Shown: positions 15,999-24,007, counted from the stretch's first letter. The stretch: 64,000 nucleotides of DNA from DASUBV01 sp963725175 (GCA_963725175.1 CAVRXH010000006.1:7192001-7256000); one strand, 5' to 3'. Numbers and translations are program-made. Notes: a model not told the origin generated them from the letters alone.

Positions 15999-17579
15999 AT
16001 GCGAGTCAGCCGGGCACGGCTGGGGCTGGCCCTCCTCATGCTGCCGACCTTCCTGGTCGCGCTGGACACCACGGCGCTCCTGCTGGCGCTGCCGCGGCTG
16101 AGCGCCAGCCTGGGGGCGGACAGCGTCGAGCAGCTGTGGATCAGTGACAGCTACGGTTTCACGGTGGCCGGCCTGGTCATCACGATGGGGACGCTCGGCG
16201 ACCGGATCGGCCGCCGGCGGCTGCTGCTGGCCGGCGCGGCGGGGTTCGCGGTGCTGTCGGCCGCGGCGGCGTTCGCGGCCGGCCCGCTGATGCTGATCGC
16301 CGCCCGCGCGATGCTGGGCGTCGCCGGGGCGACGCTGGCGCCGTCGGTCCTGGCGCTGATCACCAGCATGTTCCCCGGTGAGCGCCAGCGCGGGAAGGCG
16401 ATCGCGCTCTGGGCGGCCTGCCAGTTCACCGGCGGGGCGCTGGGCCCGGTGCTCGCCGGGTTCCTGCTCCAGTACTTCTGGCGGGGGTCGGTGTTCCTGA
16501 TCTCGGTGCCGGCGATGGTGCTGCTGGTGATCGCCGGCCCGGCCCTGCTGCCGGAGTCCCGCGGCGGCCGGGCCGGGCGGCTGGACCCGGCCAGCGCCGG
16601 CCTGTCGCTCGCGGCGGTGCTGCTGGTCATCTACGGCATCAAGCAGCTGGCCGCCGGGAGCGCGCCGCTGGTGCCCGGCGCCGCCATCGCCGCCATCGCC
16701 GCCATCGCCGCCGGCGCGCTGACCGGCGCGGTGTTCGCGCGCCGGCAGCTGCGGCTGGAGACACCGCTGCTGGACCTGCGGCTGCTGCGCAGCCGCCCGT
16801 TCGCGGCCGTGCTGATCGCGCTGGTCCTCGCCGGCCTCGCGATGGCCGGGACGGGCCTGCTGGTGACCCAGTACCTGCGGGGCGTGCTGGGTTACTCGCC
16901 GCTCGCCTCGGCGGTGCTGTTCGCGCAGATGGGCCTGGCCGTGGCGGCCGGCGCCATGGCCGGGCCGGCCCTGGCGCGGCGGATGAGCCAGCGCGCCGCG
17001 ATCGCCGCCGGGCTGGCGGTGTCGGCGCTGGGCTGCCTCATGCTGGTGCTGGCCGTCGGCGGCCGCGCGCTGCCGCTGGTGATGACCGGCATCGCCGTGC
17101 TGGCGCTGGGCACCGGGCCGCTGTTCGCGCTCGGCACCGGGCTGGTCGTGGGGTCCGTGCCGCCGCGGCGCGCCGGGTCGGCGGCGGCGATGTCGGAGAC
17201 CGGGAACTATCTCGGCGGCTCGCTCGGCTTCGCGCTGCTCGGCGCGCTGGCCGCGGTGGTCTTCCGCGGCCGGACGGGCGGCGCCTCCGGCTCCCTGGCC
17301 GGCGCGCTCGCCGCCAGCCGGCGCCTGCCCGCCGGCCAGGGCACGGAGCTGCTGCACGCCGCGCGGGCCGCGTTCACCGCCAGCCTGCATGTCACCAGTG
17401 TCGTGACCGCGGTCATCTTCGCCGGGCTGGCCGTGCTGATCCTGGTCATGCGCCCGGCGGCCCGCAGCGCCCCCGCCCCGCTCCCTGACCTGGAGGCGAC
17501 CCGCCCGCAGGGCTGCGGCGCCTCCGGCGTCGCCGGGCCGGCCGCCGGTTCCCTCAGCGGGCGGCCCGCAGGCGGCTGA
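15999..17579 (+). CDS. DHA2-family MFS transporter (QacA/SmvA-like)
   Basis: 526 residues from the ATG at 15999, which follows GGGAG at 8 nt. Fourteen membrane helices are traceable; GTLGDRIGRRRLLL is motif A, the RAMLGVAGATLAPSVLALI stretch is the motif B/C region with the Pro of an antiporter, and LWAACQFTGGALGPVLAGFLL is the DHA2 helix-5 motif C. It should expel cationic drugs using the proton gradient. A run of Ala-Ile repeats (AAIAAIAAIAAGA) marks helix 8. It diverges from the ECF42 operon and its 3' end overlaps the convergent CPT-like gene by 26 nt. Confidence 0.9.
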   Translation: MRVSRARLGLALLMLPTFLVALDTTALLLALPRLSASLGADSVEQLWISDSYGFTVAGLVITMGTLGDRIGRRRLLLAGAAGFAVLSAAAAFAAGPLMLIAARAMLGVAGATLAPSVLALITSMFPGERQRGKAIALWAACQFTGGALGPVLAGFLLQYFWRGSVFLISVPAMVLLVIAGPALLPESRGGRAGRLDPASAGLSLAAVLLVIYGIKQLAAGSAPLVPGAAIAAIAAIAAGALTGAVFARRQLRLETPLLDLRLLRSRPFAAVLIALVLAGLAMAGTGLLVTQYLRGVLGYSPLASAVLFAQMGLAVAAGAMAGPALARRMSQRAAIAAGLAVSALGCLMLVLAVGGRALPLVMTGIAVLALGTGPLFALGTGLVVGSVPPRRAGSAAAMSETGNYLGGSLGFALLGALAAVVFRGRTGGASGSLAGALAASRRLPAGQGTELLHAARAAFTASLHVTSVVTAVIFAGLAVLILVMRPAARSAPAPLPDLEATRPQGCGASGVAGPAAGSLSGRPAGG

Positions 17580-18129
17580 AGGCGCGGGGCAGCGGCAGGC
17601 CGGGCAGCGCGGCGGCGATCAGCTCAGCGCACCGCGCCGGGGCGGTCCGCGTCGTGTCGCACTCCAGGTCATAGAGGCCGTGGGCGTGCACGGCGGCGAG
17701 CTGCGCGGCGGCCTGGCCGGGCTCGCGGTCGCCGCGCGCCCGCTCCCGGCGGGCCAGCTCGGCCGGGTCGCACCGGACGCCGACCAGGATCACGTCAAGC
17801 CCGTCCATGACCTCCAGGCAGTCGCGCAGCCGCCACGGCTCGCTCAGCACGTAATCCACGACCAGGTCGTTGCCGGCCCTGGCCATCCCGGCGGCCGCGC
17901 GGTGGAACCCGGCCCTGGTCCGGCGCAGCACCGCCGCCAGCTCGCCGGGCGGCAGCTCGGCGGTGCGCTGTTTCGCGCGCATGGCGCTCAGCGCGTCGAC
18001 GGACAGGTGGAAGAACGGCCGGGGGAGGGCGGCCAGGAGCGCACTGGCGATGGCGGACTTGCCGGAGCTGGAGGTCCCGTTCAGGAAAATGACCTGCCCG
18101 GGCGGCGGGGCGTCGTGCACCCTGGCCAT
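17554..18129 (-). CDS. Chloramphenicol phosphotransferase-like P-loop kinase
   Basis: 191 residues matching the CPT family: Walker A GTSSSGKS (residues 18-25), Asp45 in FFHLSVDAL at the position of the catalytic Asp, and GVRCDPAELARRERARGDR as the lid region with substrate-binding arginines. CPT transfers phosphate to the 3-hydroxyl of chloramphenicol; most genomic homologues are uncharacterised small-molecule kinases. No chloramphenicol pathway genes are nearby. It overlaps the convergent MFS gene at its 3' end. Confidence 0.85.
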   Translation of the reverse strand: MARVHDAPPPGQVIFLNGTSSSGKSAIASALLAALPRPFFHLSVDALSAMRAKQRTAELPPGELAAVLRRTRAGFHRAAAGMARAGNDLVVDYVLSEPWRLRDCLEVMDGLDVILVGVRCDPAELARRERARGDREPGQAAAQLAAVHAHGLYDLECDTTRTAPARCAELIAAALPGLPLPRAFSRLRAAR

Positions 18130-18171
18130 CCTGGCAGGGCGCGGCGGCGGTCCCGCAGCCCGGCCTCGCCG

Positions 18172-18516
18172 CTAGCCAGGCGCGGCGATGGCGGCGTGGT
18201 GACGGGTCCAGATCGCGTCCGCGCCGATGCCGGGGCTGGCCTGGTGCAGTGCCGCGATCAGCTCGTCGATCTCGGGGGTCAGCACGCCGATCATCATCAC
18301 CGGCGCCGCGCCGCGCGGGCCGAAGGTGTGGATGGTGCCGGCCGGGACGATCAGCGACTGGCCCGCCGCCAGGACCTGCCGCTCGCGGCCCGACAGCACC
18401 TCCAGCTCGCCCCGCAGGACGATGAGCCCCTCGTCGGAGCGGTGATGAATGTGCGGCGGGGCCTGGTCCCCGGTGCCCGGCTCCAGGGTCCAGTGCCGGA
18501 GCACGAAGTCGGCCAT
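18172..18516 (-). CDS. Small cupin-domain protein
   Basis: 114 residues forming one conserved beta-barrel: APPHIHHRSDEGLIVLRGELEV supplies the first cupin motif with three histidines and a glutamate, and VPAGTIHTFGPRG the second with its histidine, so a metal site is likely. The C-terminal 35 residues are helical. Such single-domain cupins range from sensors to isomerases; nothing in the sequence fixes the role. It lies just before the CPT-like gene on the same strand. Confidence 0.85.
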   Translation of the reverse strand: MADFVLRHWTLEPGTGDQAPPHIHHRSDEGLIVLRGELEVLSGRERQVLAAGQSLIVPAGTIHTFGPRGAAPVMMIGVLTPEIDELIAALHQASPGIGADAIWTRHHAAIAAPG

Positions 18517-18534
18517 GCCGGTGAGTTACCCGGT

Positions 18535-18554
18535 TTATACACAGGGTATCCACA
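18535..18554. promoter_or_regulatory. Two DnaA-box-like nonamers in tandem
   Basis: TTATACACA (18535-18543) and GTATCCACA (18546-18554) are two bases apart in an AT-richer gap. The first matches the relaxed box TTATNCACA and the second differs from it by one base. It may be a DnaA regulatory site or chance; no replication genes are near. Confidence 0.3.
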
Positions 18555-18624
18555 GGCTGTTCATGATCAACTGTGCCGGGCGGGGGAGCGGGCGGCCGGG
18601 CGGGGCGGGCCGGGGGCGGGCTGG

Positions 18625-19134
18625 TCAGCCAGGCGGGGCGGGCCGGCCGGGCGGGGCGACGGTGACCTCGGGCTCATGGCGGACCGGGAAGCTCACCGAG
18701 CTGGCGATGAAGCACCGGGCATGCGCGGTCTCGTGCAGCGCCAGGGCCCGGCCGGTCATCGAGGGGTCCGCCACGGTGACCCTGGGGCGCAGCACCACCT
18801 CGGTGAACCGGCCGCCGCCGCGGGCGTCCTGCACCATGGTGCCGCTGGCGTCGTCGGCGTAGCCGGTCACGATCACCCCGGCGTCGGCGCACAGGTGCAG
18901 GTAGGCGAGCATGTGGCACTGGGCCAGCGCCGCGGTCAGCTCCAGCTCCGGGTTCCACCTGGCCGCGTCGCCGCGGAACGCGGGGTCGGAGCTGCCCGCG
19001 ATCGGCGGCAGGCCCGCGGCGGTCACCTCGTGGTCCCGGCTGTACGCGCGATAGCCGCTGGTCCCGGTGCCGTGGTTGCCGGTCCAGGTGACCTGGACCT
19101 GGTAGCCGTGCTCGCGCGGCGGTATCTGGATCAT
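18625..19134 (-). CDS. OsmC/Ohr-family peroxidase-like protein
   Basis: 169 residues from the ATG at 19134. The OsmC fold is evident: YQVQVTWTGNHGTGTSGYRAY at the N-terminus, a helix ELELTAALAQCHMLAYLHL carrying the first redox cysteine, and the AHARCFIASSVSFPV segment carrying the second. Members reduce organic hydroperoxides with two cysteines, so this is likely a thiol peroxidase protecting the cytosol. The C-terminus is a short Pro/Gly tail. It stands alone between the cupin and an MFS gene. Confidence 0.88.
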   Translation of the reverse strand: MIQIPPREHGYQVQVTWTGNHGTGTSGYRAYSRDHEVTAAGLPPIAGSSDPAFRGDAARWNPELELTAALAQCHMLAYLHLCADAGVIVTGYADDASGTMVQDARGGGRFTEVVLRPRVTVADPSMTGRALALHETAHARCFIASSVSFPVRHEPEVTVAPPGRPAPPG

Positions 19135-19204
19135 CTGCCGATCATCGCCGCCTCCAGCCCGCCCGGCCAGCCCCCGCCCGCCACTCGCCCCCGCGCGCCA
19201 CTGA

Positions 19205-19221
19205 TGATAACAGCAAGAAGC
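19205..19221 (+). repeat. 17-bp intergenic repeat, copy 3
   Basis: TGATAACAGCAAGAAGC, identical to copy 1, lying 71 bp upstream of the OsmC start and 41 bp from the long inverted repeat at the end of the next MFS gene. Confidence 0.8.
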
Positions 19222-19261
19222 AGCCTGCGCTCGGCCGCTCAGGCCCCTGCGCGCGGGAATT

Positions 19262-19319
19262 CTCATGATCGGGGAGCATTTTGGGCGCAGGGGACCCCAA
19301 AATGCTCCCCGATCATGAG
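19262..19319. terminator. Perfect 24-bp inverted repeat at the end of an MFS gene
   Basis: Arms 19262-19285 and 19296-19319 are exactly complementary with a 10-nt loop. The right arm covers the MFS stop codon (19313-19315), so RNA from that gene would end in a very stable stem-loop. It carries an internal TTTT/AAAA run rather than a trailing U-tract. Length and perfection exceed an ordinary terminator. Confidence 0.7.
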
Positions 19320-20677
19320 CCGCTCGCTTCCGCCTGCCGGCGAGGCGCCCGCTCGGTGCGGGTGCGGGCCGCCGGGGCAGGCGCGGGGGAGCGGAACGCG
19401 GTGAAGGCGGGCATCAGCAGGCCGATGAGGGCCGCGCCCGCGATGGTGGCCAGCCCGCCGCTGACGGCGCTGGCCGTGGCCGACGTCAGGGAGGCGACCG
19501 CGCCGGCCCGGAAGTTGCCGAGCTGCGGGACGCCCGCGCCGACGGCGTACTCCGCGGCCGAGACCCGGCCGCGGAGCTCATCCGGCGCCGCGCCCTGGAC
19601 CAGCGCGGTGCGCAGCACGACGGCGGAGGAGTCGCCGGCGCTGGCGAGGATCAGGGCGGGGAAGGCCAGCCAGAACGCGCCGGCCAGGCCGAAGCAGGCC
19701 AGGCCCGCTCCCCACACCGACCCGGCCGCGAGCATGCCGAGGCCCTGCCTGCGCAGCCGGGTGACCGGGCCGGACAGCGCCGAGCCGAGGATGCCGCCGA
19801 TGGCGATGGCGGTGGTCAGCAGCCCGAGGGTCTGCGCGTGGCCGCCGAAGCGCTGCGCGTTGATCGCGGGAAACAGCGCGGTGGGCATGCCCAGGAAGGT
19901 GGCGCTGGTGTCGGCGAGCAGCGCGCCGAGGATCACCCGGCTGCGGAAGACGAACCGCAGGCCCTCGCCGATCGCGTGCGGGCCGGGCCGGGAGTCCCCG
20001 GCCCGCGGGCGCATCGAGGGCAGCCGCGCCACCGCGTACAGGGAGAAGCCGAAGCTGATCGCGTCGATGAGGTAGCAGGCCCGCAGGCCGGCGGCGGCGG
20101 TGATGAGCCCGGCGAGGGCCGGGCCGGTCGTCAGGCTGCCGTACATCGCCAGGCCCTGCAGCGCCGCGCCGGCCGGCAGCAGGTCGCGGCGGACCAGGCG
20201 CGGCATGAAGGTCCGCCGGGCCGGCGCGCCTATCCCGGCTACCGCCGCCTGGCAGGAGACCAGGCCGTACAGCAGCCAGACCTGGCCCGCGCCGGCGAAC
20301 GCCTGCCAGGCGAGCAGCCCGGACACGGCGGCCTGCGCGCAGGTACAGGTGAGCACCGTCGTGCGCCGGTCGAGCGAGTCGATGACCGCGCCGCCCGCGA
20401 GAGCCACGGCGATGGCCGGGACCGCGGCGAACAGGCCCGCCAGGCCGACCGACAGCGAGCTATGAGTGAGGAGGAATACCTGCAGCGCCACCGCGAAGCT
20501 GGTCATCTGGCCGCCGATAGCCGACAGCGCGGACCCGGCCAGCAGGCGGCGGAAGGGCGGGGATTCCCGCAGCGGGGTGATATCTATCAGGAGCCGTCCC
20601 GGATGCCACCTGACCTGGCGCGTTCCGGCCGGATTACTGGGTTTCAGTCGCCGCGTCACGGGGCGACCATAATCCAT
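19313..20677 (-). CDS. MFS transporter, EntS/DHA3-like
   Basis: 454 residues with 12 membrane helices. The order fits the TMS-effector/DHA3 group: FRRLLAGSALSAIGGQMTSFAVALQVF as helix 1, SLDRRTTVLTCTCAQA for motif A, and PARRTFMPRLVRRDLLPAGAALQ between helices 4 and 5, as in enterobactin exporter EntS and macrolide efflux proteins. It probably exports a small molecule by proton antiport. It starts at an ATG about 20 nt below an A-rich stretch that may be its promoter, and ends inside the long inverted repeat. Confidence 0.88.
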   Translation of the reverse strand: MDYGRPVTRRLKPSNPAGTRQVRWHPGRLLIDITPLRESPPFRRLLAGSALSAIGGQMTSFAVALQVFLLTHSSLSVGLAGLFAAVPAIAVALAGGAVIDSLDRRTTVLTCTCAQAAVSGLLAWQAFAGAGQVWLLYGLVSCQAAVAGIGAPARRTFMPRLVRRDLLPAGAALQGLAMYGSLTTGPALAGLITAAAGLRACYLIDAISFGFSLYAVARLPSMRPRAGDSRPGPHAIGEGLRFVFRSRVILGALLADTSATFLGMPTALFPAINAQRFGGHAQTLGLLTTAIAIGGILGSALSGPVTRLRRQGLGMLAAGSVWGAGLACFGLAGAFWLAFPALILASAGDSSAVVLRTALVQGAAPDELRGRVSAAEYAVGAGVPQLGNFRAGAVASLTSATASAVSGGLATIAGAALIGLLMPAFTAFRSPAPAPAARTRTERAPRRQAEASGS

Positions 20678-20822
20678 GAATAGCGGAAAAAGAAAAACAC
20701 AAATAAGCCATTATCATTTCGGCGTGTAGCTCGCGCTGCGCCTTTGACCAGTGGCTTGTGAAAAGCATATCCGGTGGAGCGAGTAACGCGCAATTGCCTT
20801 TCGCCGGCGCCGGCCCGGAGGC

Positions 20823-21497
20823 TCAGCAGCCCGCGGCGGCGGCGGTCCTGGGCCAGCCCGCGAGGCGGGCGCGGAGGCCGGCGACGTCGTCCGCGCCGAG
20901 GCCGTACCTGGCGAATACCGTGTCGTCCAGCCGGTCCAGCCGGCGGCCGGCGTCGGCGAAGTCCTCGCCTTCCAGGCCGGGGTCCAGGCGGCGGGCGAAG
21001 CCGATGACCTGCGCGACGGTGAACCGCTCCAGCGCGGCCGCGGTGTCCACGTAGTCCCGGACCTCGGCGCGCCCTGCCAGCGCGCAGACCTTCGAGCCGA
21101 CCACGTCCTCCAGCGCCAGCACCGGGCCGACGTCCATGATCACCGGCTTGCGGTGCCGCTCGATGTGGGTGAGCTGGAGCATGGTCTGCGCGCCGCCAGG
21201 CGCGGTGACGATCCACTCGGCCAGCCCGTCGTCCAGGCCGTAGATGACCTGCGCCAGCTCGTCCAGCCGGTCCTGGCGCTCGGCGCCGTAGCCGGCCGCG
21301 GCCAGCGCGTCCTCGACCGCGCCCGCGGCGGCCTTCACCCCGTCGCCCCGGTTGGTGAACAGGTCCACGTCCTCGGTGGGCCGGTCGACCAGGCCGTGCG
21401 CGATCAGGGCGTTGCCGCCGCCGAGCGCGAACCCGTACCGGGCGGCGGCGCGCAGCGCGATGGCCGCTACCTGGCGGTGCAGGTCGCCGACGGGCAC
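20823..21497 (-). CDS. AbiEii/AbiGii-type nucleotidyltransferase (toxin-like)
   Basis: 224 residues from the GTG at 21497. The DUF1814 nucleotidyltransferase signature is present: FALGGGNALIAHGL followed by EDVDLFTN, that is GG-x12-DxD, with a later conserved lysine in VLALEDVVGSKVCALAGRAEVRDYVD. AbiEii toxins nucleotidylate tRNA and are inhibited by a co-encoded partner. The gene starts 7 nt after the stop of the upstream small gene, so the two form a pair; but that partner is not a recognisable AbiEi winged helix, so toxin function is inferred. Confidence 0.82.
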   Translation of the reverse strand: MPVGDLHRQVAAIALRAAARYGFALGGGNALIAHGLVDRPTEDVDLFTNRGDGVKAAAGAVEDALAAAGYGAERQDRLDELAQVIYGLDDGLAEWIVTAPGGAQTMLQLTHIERHRKPVIMDVGPVLALEDVVGSKVCALAGRAEVRDYVDTAAALERFTVAQVIGFARRLDPGLEGEDFADAGRRLDRLDDTVFARYGLGADDVAGLRARLAGWPRTAAAAGC

Positions 21498-21504
21498 CGG
21501 GCGG

Positions 21505-21864
21505 CTAGGCGGCGGGCGCCGCTGCGGCGGCGCGCAGCACCGGGTGCTGGTCCTCCCAGGCCTGCCGGACCGCCCTGGGCAGGAACAGGTCGGGCCACAG
21601 CCGGACCAGCGTGCCGCCGTCCAGGTAACCGGCCAGGTCCTCCGGCCGGGTCGCCTCGCGCAGCACGATCTCGTACATCCAGGCGAGCATCGCGGGCTGG
21701 CCCAGGTCGAAGGTGCGGTCCGGGTGCCAGAACAGCCGCAGCGGCAGCTCGGCCGTGCCGGCCACCGGGCCGCGCAGCCCGGCCAGGCCGGTGGCGACGA
21801 GCATGCCGCGGCCGGGGCGCGCCTGGCGGCGGCCCCGCGGCGGGAGCGCCCGGACGGTTGCCAT
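21505..21864 (-). CDS. Small partner gene of the AbiEii-like protein
   Basis: 119 residues, starting ATG at 21864. A basic N-terminus (PPRGRRQARPGRG) is followed by a conserved-looking globular segment: LPLRLFWHPDRTFDLGQPAMLAWMYEIVLREA and LAGYLDGGTLVRLWPDLFLPRAVRQAWE. I recognise it only as the protein that commonly precedes AbiEii-like genes in actinobacteria. By position it could be the antitoxin, although it lacks an HTH motif that I can see. Confidence 0.7.
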   Translation of the reverse strand: MATVRALPPRGRRQARPGRGMLVATGLAGLRGPVAGTAELPLRLFWHPDRTFDLGQPAMLAWMYEIVLREATRPEDLAGYLDGGTLVRLWPDLFLPRAVRQAWEDQHPVLRAAAAAPAA

Positions 21865-22060
21865 GCCACCAGGGTAACCGCTGTTTACCTGGTTGCCGGC
21901 GGGAGCGGCCGCGTGCGACCGTGGCGCGCCGTGCCTGAGCCGCCAGTTTCTCCCGGTCCGCCCGCCGCTGAGCCTCCTGCCAGGCCCCTCGCGGGGCCCG
22001 CTGCCGGGCGGCGCCCGCCCGGCCCGGTCACTGGCCGCGCCGCCACGGGATAATGGGCGG

Positions 22061-22651
22061 GTGGACCGCGCGGATAACAGCCACTACAGCCTGGTGATCG
22101 CCGCCGCGCAGGCGGCCGGCCCGTGCCCGCCTGGCGGCGAGGCGGCCTGGGGCCGCCGGGTGCACGGGCTGACCGTGGACCTGCACCTGATCGCGCAGCA
22201 GGCCCGGCAGGACATCGAGCGGCTGGAGTCGGCCAAGACCTTCGTCGCGTTCCTGGAGAAGGTCGAGATCGAGGAGTCGAGCCGCCGCGGGCTGCTGACC
22301 CTGCGGCTGCCGTCGGGGGAGAGCGAGCCGATCCGCACTGAGCAGGAGAGCACCGACCGGGGCCGGGCGCTGATCGACCGGGCGCGGTCCCTGGAGGGCC
22401 GCTGGGTGCTGGTGTACCGGTACAACGAGCGGATGGCCGGGCAGCGCCGCCAGTCGGTGCGGATGCTGGCCCACCTGATGGACCTCGGCGCCGACGGGGC
22501 CGTGCCCGGCGTGACGGCCAAGAACATGGTGCTCCAGGACGCCGGGGGCAACGTGGCGAAGGCCCAGGAAGCCTGGAAGTCGGCAGGCCTCCCCGACACC
22601 GGCCCGGTGAGCGTCAGCCAGCTAGAGCAGGCCCGCGCCGCCGCCCGCTGA
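22061..22651 (+). CDS. Hypothetical soluble protein
   Basis: 196 residues from a GTG. The middle (VHGLTVDLHLIAQQARQDIERLESAKTF, LEGRWVLVYRYNERMAGQRRQSVRML) has alternating helices and strands with regular charged heptads, suggestive of a short coiled coil at residues 35-65. The C-terminus (DAGGNVAKAQEAWKSAGLP) is helical. No catalytic motif stands out and I do not recognise the family. Codon bias is normal for the window, supporting a real gene. It ends about 50 nt before a 17-bp repeat copy. Confidence 0.65.
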   Translation: MDRADNSHYSLVIAAAQAAGPCPPGGEAAWGRRVHGLTVDLHLIAQQARQDIERLESAKTFVAFLEKVEIEESSRRGLLTLRLPSGESEPIRTEQESTDRGRALIDRARSLEGRWVLVYRYNERMAGQRRQSVRMLAHLMDLGADGAVPGVTAKNMVLQDAGGNVAKAQEAWKSAGLPDTGPVSVSQLEQARAAAR

Positions 22652-22701
22652 CAGCCCGGCTCTCCCCGCAAGCCCGCCCCGCGCCTCCCCGTCCTAGATC
22701 C

Positions 22702-22718
22702 TGATAACAGCAAGAAGC
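22702..22718 (+). repeat. 17-bp intergenic repeat, copy 4
   Basis: TGATAACAGCAAGAAGC, identical to copies 1 and 3. It forms the left edge of a 177-bp element whose right edge is copy 5 in inverse orientation. Confidence 0.8.
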
Positions 22719-22763
22719 GTGCGCGACATCCGGCCAGCGCGCATGGCCTGTCCCAGGAGACCG

Positions 22764-22818
22764 GGTCCGGGTCGTATCATCTCGGTCCGGCTCGGCCCGG
22801 TCCGGTACGACCCGGACC
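22764..22818. repeat. 13-bp inverted repeat centred between repeat copies 4 and 5
   Basis: GGTCCGGGTCGTA (22764-22776) and its exact complement (22806-22818) face each other across 29 nt. The midpoint is within 2 bp of the middle of the segment bounded by the two 17-bp repeats. Confidence 0.75.
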
Positions 22819-22861
22819 ATGTGCCGGCCGCACGCGGCCGGGCAGCTAGAGGTCGGACCTG

Positions 22862-22878
22862 GCATCTTGCTGTTATCA
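22862..22878 (-). repeat. 17-bp intergenic repeat, copy 5
   Basis: Minus-strand TGATAACAGCAAGATGC, pointing toward copy 4, 26 bp before the start of the integrase-like gene. Confidence 0.8.
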
Positions 22879-22903
22879 TCTGCGACTAGTACGCTCCTGG
22901 CCT

Positions 22904-23800
22904 ATGGCAGCACGGGATGCGGCACGGCCGGCGGGGGAGTCGATCCGCCGGTTCATCAGCGACCTGGCGAGCCGGGGGCTGTCGGAGACGACCTGCCGGA
23001 TCCGGCGGCGGTTCCTGCAGGAGTACCTGGAGCACGCCCAGGATGCCGCCGGGAAGAGCCCGCTGTCCGGAGCCGCGCTCATGGAGCAGCGGCGCGCGGA
23101 CTCCTGGCTCGCCGACGCGGCCGCCGGGCTGACCCGGACCCGCACGGCGATGCGCGGCCGCCAGGCCGCCGCCTACCCGAACTCGATGCGGGTGCGCACC
23201 GACACCTACAACGCCTTCGCCGGGTTCCTGGGCCTGCCGGGCCGCCGGGACACCCAGCCGCCGGCGGACGGCTGGCGGCTCACCCCCGGCGACACCCGGC
23301 GGCTGCTGCACGACCTCGCGGTGCGCCGCCCGTCCTACGCCAGCGCCATCACCGCGCTGCGCACCGCCGCCGTGGCGGCGCTCGTCGCCGACACCGGTCT
23401 CATGGTTCCCGACCTGGCGCCGCTCAGCGTCGCGGACCTGCACCTGGGCGCCTCACCGCACGTCAGCCTGGCCGACGGCCCGTGCCCGCTGAGCGGCGCC
23501 ACCGTGCAGATCCTGCAGCGGTGGCTGGAGGCCCGCGCGGTGATCATCGCGGGACTGGAGGGCACCGACCCGGGCCACCTGTGGATCCCGACCAAGCCCG
23601 GGCGGCCCAGGGGCGGCCGGGAGCCGGTCAAGCCCGGCCTGACGCCCGCGGCCGTCCGCACCCTGCACGCGGCGCACCGCAACCTGGTCAGCCACGTCCT
23701 CGGCGCGCCGCTGCGCCCCGGCGCCCTCCGCGAGGCAACCCCGCCCCCCGCGCCCGGCCCGCAGCAGCCAGAGCCCGCCGCGCCGGGGGAGCAGGGCTAG
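22904..23800 (+). CDS. Degenerate tyrosine-recombinase-like protein
   Basis: 298 residues. The N-terminal 110 residues form a SAM-like core-binding domain (SIRRFISDLASRGLSETTCRIRRRFLQEYLEH). The second half follows the integrase catalytic fold: ALRTAAVAALVADTGLMVPDLAPLSVADL is box I but with Met where the catalytic Arg of TGLR belongs, and the box II HxLRH motif and Tyr nucleophile are absent; the C-terminus is a Pro/Ala-rich tail. It is therefore unlikely to cut DNA; a DNA-binding role is possible. It sits beside a repeat-bounded element. Confidence 0.65.
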   Translation: MAARDAARPAGESIRRFISDLASRGLSETTCRIRRRFLQEYLEHAQDAAGKSPLSGAALMEQRRADSWLADAAAGLTRTRTAMRGRQAAAYPNSMRVRTDTYNAFAGFLGLPGRRDTQPPADGWRLTPGDTRRLLHDLAVRRPSYASAITALRTAAVAALVADTGLMVPDLAPLSVADLHLGASPHVSLADGPCPLSGATVQILQRWLEARAVIIAGLEGTDPGHLWIPTKPGRPRGGREPVKPGLTPAAVRTLHAAHRNLVSHVLGAPLRPGALREATPPPAPGPQQPEPAAPGEQG

Positions 23801-23902
23801 CTACAGCCGGGCGAGCGCCTCCCGCAGCGGGTCCAGGCCCAGCGAGCCCAGGGCCATGGCCTGACTGTGGAACTCCTTCAGGTCGAAATTACTACTTAAC
23901 AT
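23801..23902 (-). pseudogene. Remnant of the C-terminus of a DUF885-family protein
   Basis: Thirty-three codons ending in TAG read FDLKEFHSQAMALGSLGLD plus PLREALARL, the characteristic last segment of DUF885 (putative peptidase) proteins, whose full length is about 550 residues. The homology stops abruptly at 23887, where base composition drops and an unrelated AT-rich stretch begins, so the rest of the gene has been removed. A chance ATG at 23902 keeps a tiny ORF open. It directly abuts the integrase-like gene. Confidence 0.6.
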
Positions 23903-23914
23903 AATGTGCATTAT
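23899..23914. promoter_or_regulatory. AT-rich palindrome ATAATG-TG-CATTAT
   Basis: An exact palindrome in an AT-rich pocket at the junction of the DUF885 remnant and the phosphotransferase region. It may be an operator or simply part of the acquired DNA. Confidence 0.35.
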
Positions 23915-24007
23915 CGGCATCGAAGAGGCGACCGCGAGATCCTTGCCTTCACGCGTCCGGATTCGGGCGCAGGTCACGATGTCCCGTGCGGGAGCGGAGA
24001 CAACGGC

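Noticed and set aside
17554..18129. Dedicated chloramphenicol self-resistance
   Set aside because: No chloramphenicol or related biosynthetic genes lie in the window; the family is broad.
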